From Porphyra umbilicalis (Eukaryota; Rhodophyta; Bangiophyceae; Bangiales; Bangiaceae), in assembly GCA_002049455.2 (NCBI GenBank), contig KV918787.1, forward strand, positions 248,001-312,000: DNA of 64,000 nucleotides, given 5' to 3'. Positions within the stretch are counted from its first letter, which is position 1, and every line of letters starts with the position of its first letter. The notes beneath the pieces were generated by a model, which was not told the origin of the DNA, did no database searches, and was given only the letters and a program-made list of their open reading frames with translations. The translations under genes and the position numbers were made by a program. This document shows positions 40,941 to 52,712 of the stretch, one piece after another.

Positions 40941-42367
40941 TCAAGCCCCGCCCGTTGCCGCCGCCGCCGCCGCCGCACACAGACCCGGCAGGTCTGGGCT
41001 GGCGTACGCGAGCGGGTACCCCGCGACGGTCACCCGCCCCCACGTCACGGCCCACAACACCTGCTCCCGCGACAGCCGCCGGCCGACCTCCCCCAGCACC
41101 AACGCCGCCACGCCCGTCACGTGCGGCGCCGCCATACTCGTCCCCGTCTTGCCCGTCAGCCCCGACAGGTGCGCCGCGTCCGCGCTAACAATGCCCGTGC
41201 CGGGCGCAATCACGTCCACACACACCCCCGCGTTGGAGGAGGGCGCGAGCGCGTCGTGGCGGTCTGCGTTGGCCACGTTGATGACCCGCCGCGCGGCCCC
41301 CGGCGTCGTGCCGCACGCGTCGCCGCCTTCATTGCCCGCGGCGGTGATCGTCACGACGCCCGCCGCAGCCGCGCGCTCCACCGCTGTGGCGAGGAGGTCG
41401 GGCGCGCCCGCCGTCCGCGGGCCCCCCAGCGACGCGGACAGCAGCACGGGGACGGACGGGTGGGCGACCGCGTAGGCGGCGGCGGCCTCCACGCCGGCGA
41501 CCACGTCGGCGGGGATGCCCGCGGCGGTGCCGTCGAGCACCTTGATGGACGTGACGTTGACGCGCGGCGCCACGCCCGTCCCCAACCCCGCAATCGTGCC
41601 AATGACATGCGTGCCGTGGCCGTCTGCGTCAGACCCGTCGGGGAAGGCCGACCCCGCCGCCGCCACGGCGGTGAGGCGGTCGCCCAGGTGCGCAAACTGC
41701 GCGTGCGCCGACGCGACGCCCGTGTCGAGGACAAAGACGTGCACGCCGGCGCCGGCGGCGGGGTAACAGCCCCGCGTCGACGCGTCGCCGTCGAGGGGCA
41801 GGGCCGCCTGGTTCACCCGGTCGAGGCCCCACAGGGGGGGGGGCGCCGCCGGGGGGCTGTGCACCGCCGCCGACCCGTGGACGGACCCGCCGGGCGCCCA
41901 GCCTTCCACCCCGGGGATGGCGGCAATGGCATCCGCCGCGGGGGGAACCGCCGCCGCCACACCGTCGCCGTCGCTGCCGCCGTCGCCGCCGTCGCCGCCA
42001 CGGTCGCTGCGGTTGCCGCCGCGCGCGGCGCGGCCGGCGGCGGCCACCCGCGCCGGGCACGTGGCGGCGAGCATGTGGAGGGTGGGAAAGACGACCACGT
42101 GGGTGCAGCCGGCGGCTTGGAAGGCCGACACCTTGGCCGCCACGCACGCGCCGGTGCACGTGGCGGCGAGTGCGGCAACGCCACGATAGGTGGTCGGCGC
42201 CGGGGGGGGGGGGGGGCGCCGCCAGTGCCAGGCGCGGCGGCGGCGGCCGTGGGGGCGGCGGCCGCGCGCGGGGCGGCCGGCGCGGCGGCGGCGAGGGCGG
42301 CGGCGGCGGCCGCCGCCACCGCCACCACTGCCGCAGCGCGCAGGGGGTGAAGGTGGGAGCGGGGCAT
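40941..42367 (-). CDS. Subtilisin-like serine protease (S8, proteinase K type), first of a pair
   Basis: A secreted endopeptidase. The ATG at 42,367 begins a signal peptide (MPRSHLHPLRAAAVVAVAAA). A G run at about 42,205-42,218 separates that frame from the frame carrying the rest. The next part (AACTHVVVF-like, LHMLAATCP) corresponds to an inhibitor-I9-type propeptide; a Gly/Asp linker and the mature enzyme follow, starting LWGLDRVNQAALPLDG. The catalytic triad is complete: Asp in FVLDTG (41,724-41,726), His in DGHGTH (41,616-41,618) and Ser in GTSMAAPHVTG (41,136-41,138), plus the oxyanion Asn in AAGNEGG. It shares domain order and the C-terminal block RVTVAGYPLAYASP with the protease at 43,436, so the two arose by tandem duplication. 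This copy is much more GC-rich. Confidence 0.85.
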
Positions 42368-43435
42368 GGCGGCAGTGGCAATGCGGGAGGTGACGAGGTG
42401 TGGTCCGTGGGGGTGGGCGGCACCGCGGGGGATGACGGGGAGCCACGCGGGAGACTGTCGGTGGGGTGAGGGGGGCAAGCTGTGTGTGCTGCGCAACGTG
42501 GGCGTCTTGTTTGCCCCCGTCAACCGGCGACCGCTCCGGGCATTGGGCTCCCGCTTGTAAGCGACGGGCAGCGGGCGCCGGCGCCTGGCTGCCGCACCCC
42601 CACCATGGCCTCGTCCAACACGCGGCAGACGCGTGCGAGTCGGAACAGCGTCAGCCTGTCGCCGCCAACCCGAGCCCCGAGGCCCCGTGTCTGTTGCCCC
42701 TGCCTGACACGGACGGGCGGAGCTCTCCAAAAAGCCACCCGCGGCCGTACGGCCCGACAGCCAACAGAAACGACGGTGCCAGCGCCTGTCGGCCCACGAC
42801 ACGCTCGCCGCGCCACGGTGCGTTGGTATGTACCGATCGGCCGCGGTGGCACGGGCCCACGGGCGCGCGCAGTGTCAGGCCTGAGAGATACGGCACGTCA
42901 CGGGCCCGCCGGGTGGGTGTCTGGCCTAGCAATCCAGCGCGGCGAAACGCTGTACGGCGGTGGTGCAGCGCATCCCGTGTCCGTTGCGGGCCGGTCAGTT
43001 GAGAGCTGGACGATATCCGTGGGTGGAGGCGGTTGGTGGGGGGCGCCCCCGAGCAGGATCCGCCCGGAATCGCGCCCCGCCAATCACGCAGCGGGTGGCG
43101 TGTGATTCCACGCACGGACTGGCCTACCAGATCTGGTCTGCAGACGGGATGGGCCGGACACGCTGTCTGAGTGGACGGTGGCGACTACCACTTGGTCCGT
43201 ATTGACCGCCCTGCACCGATACTTGTTGCGGCTTGTGACAGGTCGGGCATTTGGTGGGGCCCCGACACTCTGCATGGGAGCCTCGACAAGACGGCGCAGC
43301 GCGAACAATGATATGTTCGCCTCTCGGTGGTCGAGGTTCGTCGTAAAAACGCCGACAGGTGTGGGAAAATCTACACACCGCTCAGTGGCAGATTGTTCAT
43401 CAAGCCGTAGTCGGCATCCAAAAAAGTGTGTGCTC
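42368..43435. other. Spacer between the two subtilases, no gene seen
   Basis: GC-rich at first, moderate later. Frames on both strands lack domains. It should contain the promoter of the first protease and the 3' end of the second. Confidence 0.4.
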
Positions 43436-44767
43436 CTACGGGCACACGCCCCGCAGGACTGGGCTGGCATACGCGAGCGGGTACCCCGCAACGGTTACGC
43501 GCCCCCAGGTCACGGCCCGCAACACCTCCTCCCGCGACAGCCGCCGCCCCACCTGCCCGAGCACCAACGCCGCCACGCCCGTCACGTGCGGCGCCGCCAT
43601 GCTCGTCCCGGAAAAGTCCACCAGCGAGGTCCGGTCCCTAGCGTCCACGCTGACAATGTGGGTGCCCGGCGCAATCACGTCAATACAGGAGCCAAAGTTG
43701 GACGTCTCGGCGAGCAAATCATGGCGGTCGCCGTTGGCAACGTTGATGACTCGAGGAGCGCCCCCGGGGCTGAACCAGCACGCGTCCAAATCGTCGTTGC
43801 CCGACGCAGTGATGGACACGACGCCGGCGGCTGCGGCGCGCTCCATGGCCGTCGCGAGCACATCATCCTTCTGGTAACCACCCCCGAGCGAGGCCGACAG
43901 CAGCACGGGTGTGCTCGGATGAGCGACCGCATAGGCAGCGGCCATCTCGACACCACCAATAATGTCCGCTTCGATGGCCACGGGGCCATGGCCAAAAACA
44001 TTGACGGAGGTCACGTTAACGGACGGCGCCACGCCCGTGTCAATGCCCGCGATCGTCCCGATCACATGCGAGCCGTGGCCGAACTTATCGTGCCCGTGCG
44101 TGTAGTTGGCGCCAACCGGGGCGACGGCGGTGAGGCGAGAGCCCATGTGCGCAAACTGCTGGTGGTCCGTGCGGCACCCCGTGTCGATCACAAAGACGTG
44201 CACTCCATCGCCGGCCAGCGGATAACAGGCAGCCGTCGACGAGATGCCGTCGAGCGGCAGCGCCACCTGGTTGATCCGGTCCAGCCCCCAAAAGCGGCGC
44301 TGCCGCGGCGGAATTGGCACTGGAATCAGCCTCCCACGGGGCGGCCCGAGGGCCGTGGTCGGGATCGTGCCCGGCGGGCGATGTGCAGCGGGCGTCGACG
44401 TACGGAAAAGCCGGGGTAGCGACCAAGCCACGACGCCCGACACGGACGACAGGTCGGGCACGCCGGCCGCCGTACCATTGCCGCTGAAGACCTCCTTTGG
44501 ACAAGTGGCGGCGATCATGCGGAGGGTATCGAAGAAAAAGACGTCGGTGCAGCCCAACTTCTTGGTTTTCCTCACGGCCTGGGCCACGCAGCGAGTGCCG
44601 CAGGAGAGGTCAAGGACCAAGACGTTGCGCTCGGTCGGGGCGGGCGTGGCGGTGTCCGCCGACGCGGCAGACACAGCGGGGACGGTCGCGGCAAGAGCGG
44701 CGACCATGACCGAGGCAGCGCCGACGACCGCCGCTACGGACGCCACAGGCCGGAAGAGAGTTGCCAT
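43436..44767 (-). CDS. Subtilisin-like serine protease (S8, proteinase K type), second of a pair
   Basis: One uninterrupted frame of 443 residues from the ATG at 44,767. Residues 1-34 are a signal peptide (MATLFRPVASVAAVVGAASV). Residues 45-95 are an I9-like propeptide region (GCTDVFFFDTLRMIAATCP). The mature domain begins near W160-G-L-D-R. The triad is D195 (VFVIDTG), H231 (FGHGSH) and S389 (SGTSMAAPHVTG), with oxyanion N324 in ASGND. Cysteines at 56, 60, 73, 89, 181 and 198 suggest disulfides. This copy is likely the better-preserved member. Its lower GC content and absence of long G runs contrast with its neighbour; silent drift or a different genomic origin of one copy could explain that. 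Confidence 0.9.
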   Translation of the reverse strand: MATLFRPVASVAAVVGAASVMVAALAATVPAVSAASADTATPAPTERNVLVLDLSCGTRCVAQAVRKTKKLGCTDVFFFDTLRMIAATCPKEVFSGNGTAAGVPDLSSVSGVVAWSLPRLFRTSTPAAHRPPGTIPTTALGPPRGRLIPVPIPPRQRRFWGLDRINQVALPLDGISSTAACYPLAGDGVHVFVIDTGCRTDHQQFAHMGSRLTAVAPVGANYTHGHDKFGHGSHVIGTIAGIDTGVAPSVNVTSVNVFGHGPVAIEADIIGGVEMAAAYAVAHPSTPVLLSASLGGGYQKDDVLATAMERAAAAGVVSITASGNDDLDACWFSPGGAPRVINVANGDRHDLLAETSNFGSCIDVIAPGTHIVSVDARDRTSLVDFSGTSMAAPHVTGVAALVLGQVGRRLSREEVLRAVTWGRVTVAGYPLAYASPVLRGVCP

Positions 44768-46574
44768 GGCGGGCGGGATGCGCCGGCCCAGAGGCTTGTT
44801 GAGGACGGCCGGGAAGGGAGAGCGCGCGCCGCCTTCGTTGCGATCGCCAGGGATGGGATGATACCAGGCGTCGACGCTGGTACATGAATCACATGGGTGC
44901 TGTCCCCGACCACGCACCAGCTCCTGCGTCGGAGTTCGTCCTTTATACGTACGGCGTCCACTGCGGGCGGGCAGAAACGCGTCGGCAAGCTAGCGTACCC
45001 AGCCTGGCCCACCCGCGCCGTCCCCCGGCTGCTCCGCGTCGTGTGTCGCCCGATGTCCCGGACTGGCGCCGGGACTCCCACCCCTCTGCGACAGCCTCGT
45101 ACGGGGGACCCTGCGCGCCATTTACGTGGCGTGCGCCAGTCCACGCACCGGAGGGCGGTGATCACGGCGCGCGGCCCGTGAGAACCCAAGGCCCCGCGCG
45201 ACACAGCAGGAGCGTTGGCGGTCCGACGTAGCGTTGGTCCTGATCGACTGTGGCATCATGCCCATGATGGGTCTCAGGGGGTACTGTACGGTCTTCACCT
45301 CCGCGCTGTCGTCACTCTGGCAGCAGACGCCCCGCGCTGTCATCCCCACCACCCAACTCGGGTCTGCGGTGGACACCATCGTGGTCCAGCAATGGGTGAT
45401 CCTTTGCTGGTGCAATTGCTCGACCGCGGCGGCAGGATCCGTGGCTCCCCTCGCGCGGAGGACGGGGTATCCACACTGCGCTAGGAATGTCCAATCGGTT
45501 ATTCGCAGTCGGTTAAATTTTAGTAAATCGGGCCAACATGTAAAATCGATCTCGAACCGGTTCGGAGGCAGATAAATCGGGCCATCCGATTCTATCTAAC
45601 TCCCGGAAATTTCCAAGCTCATGCGCGTCTTGGAACGGTCAGAATGGAGTATTTACAAATTCATGAGCTTTTTCATCCAAGGATCCAGTGAGGACGGTCG
45701 CTGAGTCCACAGTGCTGCGGACGATGGCATGTGAAGGACCCTGCACCACATGCAGCATCAGCCGCGCTCGTACCGAAGCACGGTCTGTTACTCTCATGTC
45801 CTCCGTCTACCTCTACGGGTCGCGTCAGAGCAACCAGAGAAGGAGAGCTTCAGAGAGGGACTTCTGGTGTGGGGAAACCGGTCGCCCCATCTGACAGGAG
45901 ACGAAGTAGAATGTGGCTGATGTGTCGGCTTCATGATGGCCCTTACGAGGTCAGCGCTCTCTTAGGAAGGCACCGAGCAGCAAGCAGTTCTCCACCATTC
46001 AAGGCCCGCATAGGCTAGATGGACACTGTACCGAGGAGTACCTAAACTTGCGCTACATCTACGAGCAGTAACTTTATCGACGACTACCTGCCTCCAGGGC
46101 ACGAACGATATCTGCTGGAGCGGTCTTGATGGCTCCTGAGACTCTGTGGCACTGGGGTCTGCCCTCTTCCCCTGCTGCACAAGCTCGGCCGATCTGAGAT
46201 GTAGTCCGCGAAGTGCTGCCACAACAGCCACTGTAAGGAAAGCGCTTGGTGAGGTACGTTGCCTACGGAATTCTTTGTAAGTTTCGAATGCACCCGTATA
46301 ACTATACAGTCACGGACAACTTTTGTTGTTATTCATACGGCTAACTACGAATCGGTTTAGAATCGATAATGGGATGTAACGAAAACTCTTTTAACCGGTT
46401 TCGCTGTACCATTCGATAGGACATCCCTAAACTGCACCGACGCGGGGGTGCCTGCAAGGGGGCATAAACACGGCGGAGGGAGCCGGCGCAGCGTTGCGCG
46501 CCTCCCACCGGCGGGCCGCCACCGGCCTCGTCGAAAAAATCCAGCCTTTCCATCATCGTCAGCTTTGACTAAGT
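44768..46574. other. No gene seen
   Basis: Moderate-GC DNA with short unsupported frames. Between 45,490 and 45,600 there are several AT-rich motifs of the type aatcgg, related to the aaaccggtt-like motifs near 46,390. Confidence 0.4.
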
Positions 46575-46705
46575 TTCCCAACGGAGCCTAACGGTTCTTC
46601 AACGGACGGCCCGTTGGGCCCAACCTCCAACTAAACGCGAAACCGTTGGGCTCCGTTGAAGCTCAACGGGGCTCAACGGAGCCCCAACGAGCGCCATTTT
46701 TGTTG
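46575..46705. repeat. CAACGG/CCGTTG cluster with hairpin potential
   Basis: The hexamer CAACGG, or its inverse CCGTTG, occurs about eight times in 130 bases, including the palindrome ccgttgggcccaac and the pair caacggagcc/ggctccgttg. The block can fold on itself in several registers. Confidence 0.65.
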
Positions 46706-48120
46706 GGCGTTTCCAGCCCATGGGGGGGGGGTGGCTCGCGATGGTCACATGTCGCGTAAGATAGACTCGCGATGGTCACATGTCGAACCCGATAGAGACG
46801 CGGTAAGGCCGCGTTAAGGACACGATTGGTGCATTAAATTAGGTCTGACGGTAGCTAAGGACTCTCGGCGATTGCAATGAGAGATCGTGGCAATGGTATT
46901 TGGCGTGTCCTTCGAGCGCGGGCCCACCCGAAGACACAGTGGGAAGCGTAGCAACTGGCCCAATAGCCGCTTGCACGGCTCTCTGATGAGCCATGTGTCC
47001 AAGCTGCGAGGGGGGAGCTCGTGTGTGCCGAGCTATCCACGAGACCTCGGGCCACTAGTCGCTGCAGTACGACGCTGGGGCATGCTGACGGGGACAGATG
47101 GTGCTCGGACTATCCTACGCGGCGCACTTGGGCTGCCAAGAAGAGTAGAAGGGACGACGAACACCGGCATAGTGTTGCTCCACTGGGTCAAAGGAGCATA
47201 GTGTCTACAGTTTAGCAATAGCAATAGACCAAGAGACCGAAGAAAATCAAACGTCCCATGGACAAAAGACGTTCCAAAAGCAATGTGTTGCTAGACGCTC
47301 AGCGAGCGGGCTGTCCAGCGCGGAAGGGGAGGTCCCAAGGTCCTTTCGCCTCGTCAGCTCTGCGAGTTCGGGCACGACATGGATCACCCGTCGGAGGCGG
47401 GCTAACGGCACCACCCGCAGTGCGCAGTCCGTCTCGACGTCGTGCTTGTGCCGGCGGCGGTCGCAATGTTGGCGTCGACGGCAACCAAGCCAATGAGAGG
47501 CCTGTACACGCGGCCGGCGAGGCGGGTAAAAAGAGCGCTGCCGGTGCCGGCGCCGCCGAGGCGGCGACGGTGGCAAGCGCGTCGGCTGTGGACGGCTCCA
47601 TTGACGGGGATGCGGCGGTCGCAGCGGCTGCCTTCTTGTCCCCTTCCCATACAGAAGACCTTTCCTCCACAGCAGTCGCACGCATCTTTTCGTTCGCTAC
47701 TTTCGATATCTTCTGCTTCCACGTCAAGCGTGGTTGAAAATTTCATGACACACAGAAAGCGTCGTTGTACATATCAGCATGTTCACCAGCCAGTACCGGT
47801 TCAGGCCAGCCTCAAAAAACGCAGCATCACGGCCTGTAGCGCGGGTCAGCACGAAGCGGCGTAGCTGCAGATAACACGCACAGAACCACGGTGTGCGTTC
47901 GCCCCCCGAGCCCGCGTGCCCTGTGCACTCAGGACGGGCTTGTTGACTGGTTGGCTGCCTAATTAAATACCAAGAAAGTGCGACCGATGCTCCACATGAC
48001 TGTTGCACGATTTCATACCAGCTTGGAAGGCCGGGTCTGATTTGCCATAGCCAGTCTAGTCCAAATGTTGACCATTCTGTCGACCTTCTCAGCACGACGC
48101 TTGCTCCACGACATACAATG
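46706..48120. other. No supported gene; short direct repeat
   Basis: The 20-mer ctcgcgatggtcacatgtcg occurs at 46,735 and again at 46,766. A weak Ala-rich minus-strand frame (47,299-47,685) lacks a domain, and I do not call it. Confidence 0.4.
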
Positions 48121-49096
48121 CATATGGTGCTTTGCTGAGAAATGAAGCATGCACGTTTGCGCAAACAAACATGCACACCCGACCACTGCGAGCATTGACC
48201 CGTGCTGCGGGGAGACCCATGATATTTCCGGGTGATGTGTGACATGTCAAGCATCCCGACCAGGTTCGCCGGGCCCTTGGGCCGACAACGGCTGACAAGA
48301 GCTGGAAAACTGCACTCTGAGTGACCCGGTGGCAAGTACCTGCTGACACCCGCGGTGGTCTTTGTGAAACGATGCCAGAACATGCACGCTGACAGCCTAA
48401 TCAGGACAAGACTTCTTAAGCCACCGGCCACAGCGGTGCCGTCAGGAGCGTCCCCCCTAACCGGCCCCTCATGTTTGCTCGCAGAGGCTGAATCGGCCTC
48501 CGAACATGCATGACGTTTGAGGAGTTCTTGCAATTCTTTTCTCTCCGTTCGGGCCGTTCATTGGCCCTCCGAACACGTGAGCTCCGTGACCAGTAGATCG
48601 CCTTTGTTTATTGACATCGAGACGTGTCAGTGACATTCTTTTGACCAATCACCATCGATGAAGGGTACAGCAGTGACTGGATCCAGCCCACCTGCGTTTC
48701 TTCTGGGGCACCAGATGGCACAGGTGCGCAGTCTCTGTCTTGTGGACCGTGGAGAGCCGGCTCAAATACTGTGAAACTAGGCCGCCTGACGCAGCCAATG
48801 GGCGCGTGGTCACATTCATTGAACCGGTATTCTGACAGGGTTTGGGCAGTGTTCTTGACATTGAATAATGAGAAGTCATTGGCTGCATGATGAGCCCTCA
48901 GTCCCACGTCTTACGATGTGCCAGTTGGTGGCTGTGGCTTTCGCCGGTGATGCCAGGTGCAATTGCACTTGGGACGCTATCGGTCCCCTGAAGCCAGGTG
49001 AGAGACGATCTGATGGACATCCTGACATCGGTCCACCTCGGCAAACGTTTGCACTCGCAAACATGCATGCTCCATTTCTCAGCAAAGCACCATATG
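48121..49096 (+). mobile_element. 976-bp non-autonomous element, left arm of a palindrome
   Basis: The ends are inverse: catatggtgctttgctgaga at the left and tctcagcaaagcaccatatg at the right. The element contains no recognisable transposase; the frames shared with its partner carry no known domain. Its family is uncertain because I could not define a target duplication. Confidence 0.7.
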
Positions 49097-49105
49097 TATG
49101 GTGAC

Positions 49106-50085
49106 CATATGTATGGTGCTCTGCTGAGAAATGGAGCATGCATGTTTGCGAGTGCAAACGTTTGCCGAGGTGGACCGATGTCAGGATGTCCATCAGATCG
49201 TCTCTCACCTGGCTTCAGGGGACCGATAGCGTCCCAAGTGCAATTGCACCTGGCATCACCGGCGAAAGCCACAGCCACCAACTGGCACATCGTAAGACGT
49301 GGGACTGAGGGCTCATCATGCAGCCAATGACTTCTCATTATTCAATGTCAAGAACACTGCCCAAACCCTGTCAGAATACCGGTTCAATGAATGTGACCAC
49401 GCGCCCATTGGCTGCGTCAGGCGGCCTAGTTTCACAGTATTTGAGCCGGCTCTCCACGGTCCACAAGACAGAGACTGCGCACCTGTGCCATCTGGTGCCC
49501 CAGAAGAAACGCAGGTGGGCTGGATCCAGTCACTGCTGTACCCTTCATCGATGGTGATTGGTCAAAAGAATGTCACTGACACGTCTCGATGTCAATAAAC
49601 AAAGGCGACCTACTGGTCACGGAGCTCACGTGTTCGGAGGGCCAATGAACGGCCCGAACGGAGAGAAAAGAATTGCAAGAACTCCTCAAACGTCATGCAT
49701 GTTCGGAGGCCGATTCAGCCTCTGCGAGCAAACATGAGGGGCCGGTTAGGGGGGACGCTCCTGACGGCACCGCTGTGGCCGGTGGCTTAAGAAGTCTTGT
49801 CCTGATTAGGCTGTCAGCGTGCATGTTCTGGCATCGTTTCACAAGGACCACCGCGGGTGTCAGCAGGTACTTGCCACCGGGTCACGCAGAGTGCAGTTTT
49901 CCAGCTGCTGTCAGCCGTTGTCGGCCCAAGGGCCCGGCGAACCTGGTCGGGATGCTTGACATGTCACACATCACCCGGAAATATCATGGGTCTCCCCACA
50001 GCACGGGTCAATGCTCGCAGTGGTCGGGTGTGCATGTTTGTTTGCGCAAACGTGCATGCTCCATTTCTCAGCAAAGCACCATATG
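49106..50085 (-). mobile_element. 980-bp non-autonomous element, right arm of a palindrome
   Basis: Inverse copy of 48,121-49,096 separated by nine bases, with only a handful of substitutions and a 4-base length difference at the inner end (catatgtatggtgct). Near identity of the arms means the duplication is recent or kept alike by gene conversion. Confidence 0.75.
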
Positions 50086-51995
50086 GAAAGAGGAGAGCAC
50101 GAGAAGTATGATGGTGATTTTCTTTTTCTCATAGCGTGTGTTAATAGTGATTTATGAGCAGAAGAAGAAGAGCTGATGTAATGGGATGCGTCTTTAAAGT
50201 TGACCTTCCCTCTCAGCCAATCATGCTGTCGGTTTTTTGACGTGGCGCGCCACACGCCAATCAATTTGACGCATTGCAGTGCGTTTCTCACGCTCTGGAG
50301 GGTGGGGAGGCCTGCAGGGCCTTCTGAGGCGCCTCCTGGCATGACCAAGAAATACAGGAAAAAGAGAATAAAAAACAGCACGAGAAGGCTGTTTGTGCCC
50401 GGTATCCCATTCTTCGTCAGAAAATCAACAAGACCTACATGCATACATCTGGAGAAAAAGGAACTCTTGGACCTGCTGTAGGCCGTCTTCTGGGCACTGG
50501 TACGTAGAGTATTCCTGCTATGCCTTTATCCAGGTCACGGAATCGGCGCGTACGACCGCGGTGGTCAACATTTGACACAGCACTGCTACGCCGGCGCTGG
50601 GGCGGGCCCTGCTGGCACAGTGACGCACGATCGCTCTACGCACCGACCTTTCCTCCAGCGACTGGCGGGGGCGACGCCTCCAGGCGAGGCTCGAGTCAAT
50701 GAGCCCAATGGGCGACCGCTGCGCGTGACCTCGTCGTGCTGCTCACTGTCGGACGCGCAACAGAAGTTTGACCGCGGCGCCGAGAGGCAACCCTGCCCAT
50801 ACAGTAGGCAGGTTCACGAACGCGGATTGTCCAACAGGCAGCTCACAGCCAGAAACCGGAAATCGACATTTGACCCGACACGTCGAACACCCAAGCATGG
50901 AGACTCCAAGGCCGGACACTTCCTACGCACGAGTTGTTCCCAATACATTGTTTCAATAGTATTGACAAGTACGTTTCAAGCGCTCGCAATATGTATTGCC
51001 AGCCTCGGACGCCTCCCCCTGTTCGCCGCTTCGCATGGAGATGAGCGGAGCAGGCCCTCGGCCACGATGAGGCCACATACAAGCTCCGACTAATGAGCGT
51101 GCAAGACAAAGAGCATGTTTCTGACGCTCCCCAGTTCAATCGTTATGTGTAGTCAGACAGCGATTCATGACTTGGGCAGGGAGAAGAAGATCCTCACCAT
51201 ATACATGCATCGAACGGCATAGATACACGACGGCCTGTACAATGCGGCTTGCCGCAGTATCGTGCACGAGAAAAACATGCAAAGGTGTTCAAAGAGCGGG
51301 CACTATGTAGTTGTACCTGGCTGACGTCCCGTTGCCCCTGCTATGGGGTGCCTCCGTGTATTTACTGTGCGCGGCAGCACTCTGCGCTTGAGCCGGAGCG
51401 CACCTGCGAACTGTTTCCAGAAGAGGCCAAGGAAGCCTCGTGCCACGTGCACCGCGTGATGGAAGAACGAATTGTCCTCCAAATACCGCGGTATTGGTCG
51501 GCATACTTCTGTCATGGCTGTACAATCTTCTCACCGATTTCGCGCGGGCCCTCCTCACAACTGTAAAAGTGGCTGACAGGGTGGCTGGCTCGCTTGCTTG
51601 CAATTTCGCAGTTGCGTTCGTGAACCCCCCTAGTACCGTCGAGGGGACCTTCTCCACTGTGTGTTGGAATGAAGTTCCAGAAACTTTCTCGTGAAAGATA
51701 TTCCAATATAAACAAGTTGGTCCCCCAGGGCAGGGACCAGGTAGCGAAGCTTCCACTTTTTGTGAGAACACAGACACACAGTTTGGGAAAAAGCCAGTAG
51801 TCACCAGTGCGCATCCACCAGTTCTTGACATTCGATCGGATTGACTTCGAGATAACCTCACAGGACAGATCTCGATGAGCTGAGTCGAACGGTGTGTCCA
51901 ACTCCAAACTAACGTTTGCTCAAACAATAAGGATTCTATCCTAAGGCGCCAAATGTGTTTCCCGTCACACGAGCGAGTGCTTCACCCATTCTACA
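50086..51995. other. No gene seen
   Basis: AT-richer DNA with short frames lacking domains on both strands. A minus-strand frame at 51,289-51,927 is the longest and I recognise nothing in it. Confidence 0.4.
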
Positions 51996-52712
51996 ATTCC
52001 AGGCACGTGCGTGCAATACCCTGACCTTCAGGGCGGTGGCGCGCTCGGCGACGCATTGACACCGGGCACGCTGGCCGGCTCTATGGCCGCGAGCGCGCAC
52101 GGGGGCACGTACAGCCACGTTGCCGTGGTGGGGGGGGCGTCGGGCGGGGAAAGAGGTGCCGCCTCCGCCACCGCAGCGGCGGCGGCCCGCCGGCGTCGCG
52201 CGGCGCCCACGGGCGAGGCCGTCACTCCGCCTCGCAGCGCACCTGCGCACGGCGGGCAGGGCGGCCGACACGGCGCACGGGCGGGCGGGTGGGACTGATC
52301 GCCGCGCGACGAGGCGCCTGTAACCGCGCCGCTTGATGGCGTCAGCAACCGCCGACGCGCCGCCGCAACAGAAGACGGCGCGCAGGCAAGATCACCCGCG
52401 GGTCATCGTGGGCGCGTCAAGCCCCGGAAGTCGCTGCGCGCGGTCACCGCGCGCAACTCGGGGCGGTAGAGGGGGCACGGGGGCAGGCGCCGTCCGGGCC
52501 TAGTGACCCCTGTGGCAGGACAGTCCTTCTCAGCCACGCAACTCCATTCGCTTTTAGCGTCATCGCGATCCTTCCAACACTGACACGCCCTTAGATCACT
52601 GAGGACACGAATGCAGACTGCCACCTCTGAAACGGAGAGCAAGTCCCTTGATCTAAGTATATGTGTGCATCACTACACTTTGAGAGCACCCTGTCCTAAA
52701 GGCCAGGGAAAT
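51996..52712 (+). repeat. Dispersed repeat A, copy 2 (uninterrupted)
   Basis: Inverse copy of 3,717-4,825 without the 387-bp MITE. The site near 52,021-52,033 has a single copy of the 3-bp target. Sequences outside the repeat differ from those of copy 1. In this orientation the flanks read ctacaattcc and ggaaatattgttg, which could be degenerate inverted ends (acaat...attgt). Confidence 0.8.

Noticed and set aside
48608-50134. Identical frames of 99 and about 150 codons in both palindrome arms
   Set aside because: Their identity only reflects the duplicated element; no domain and no independent conservation.
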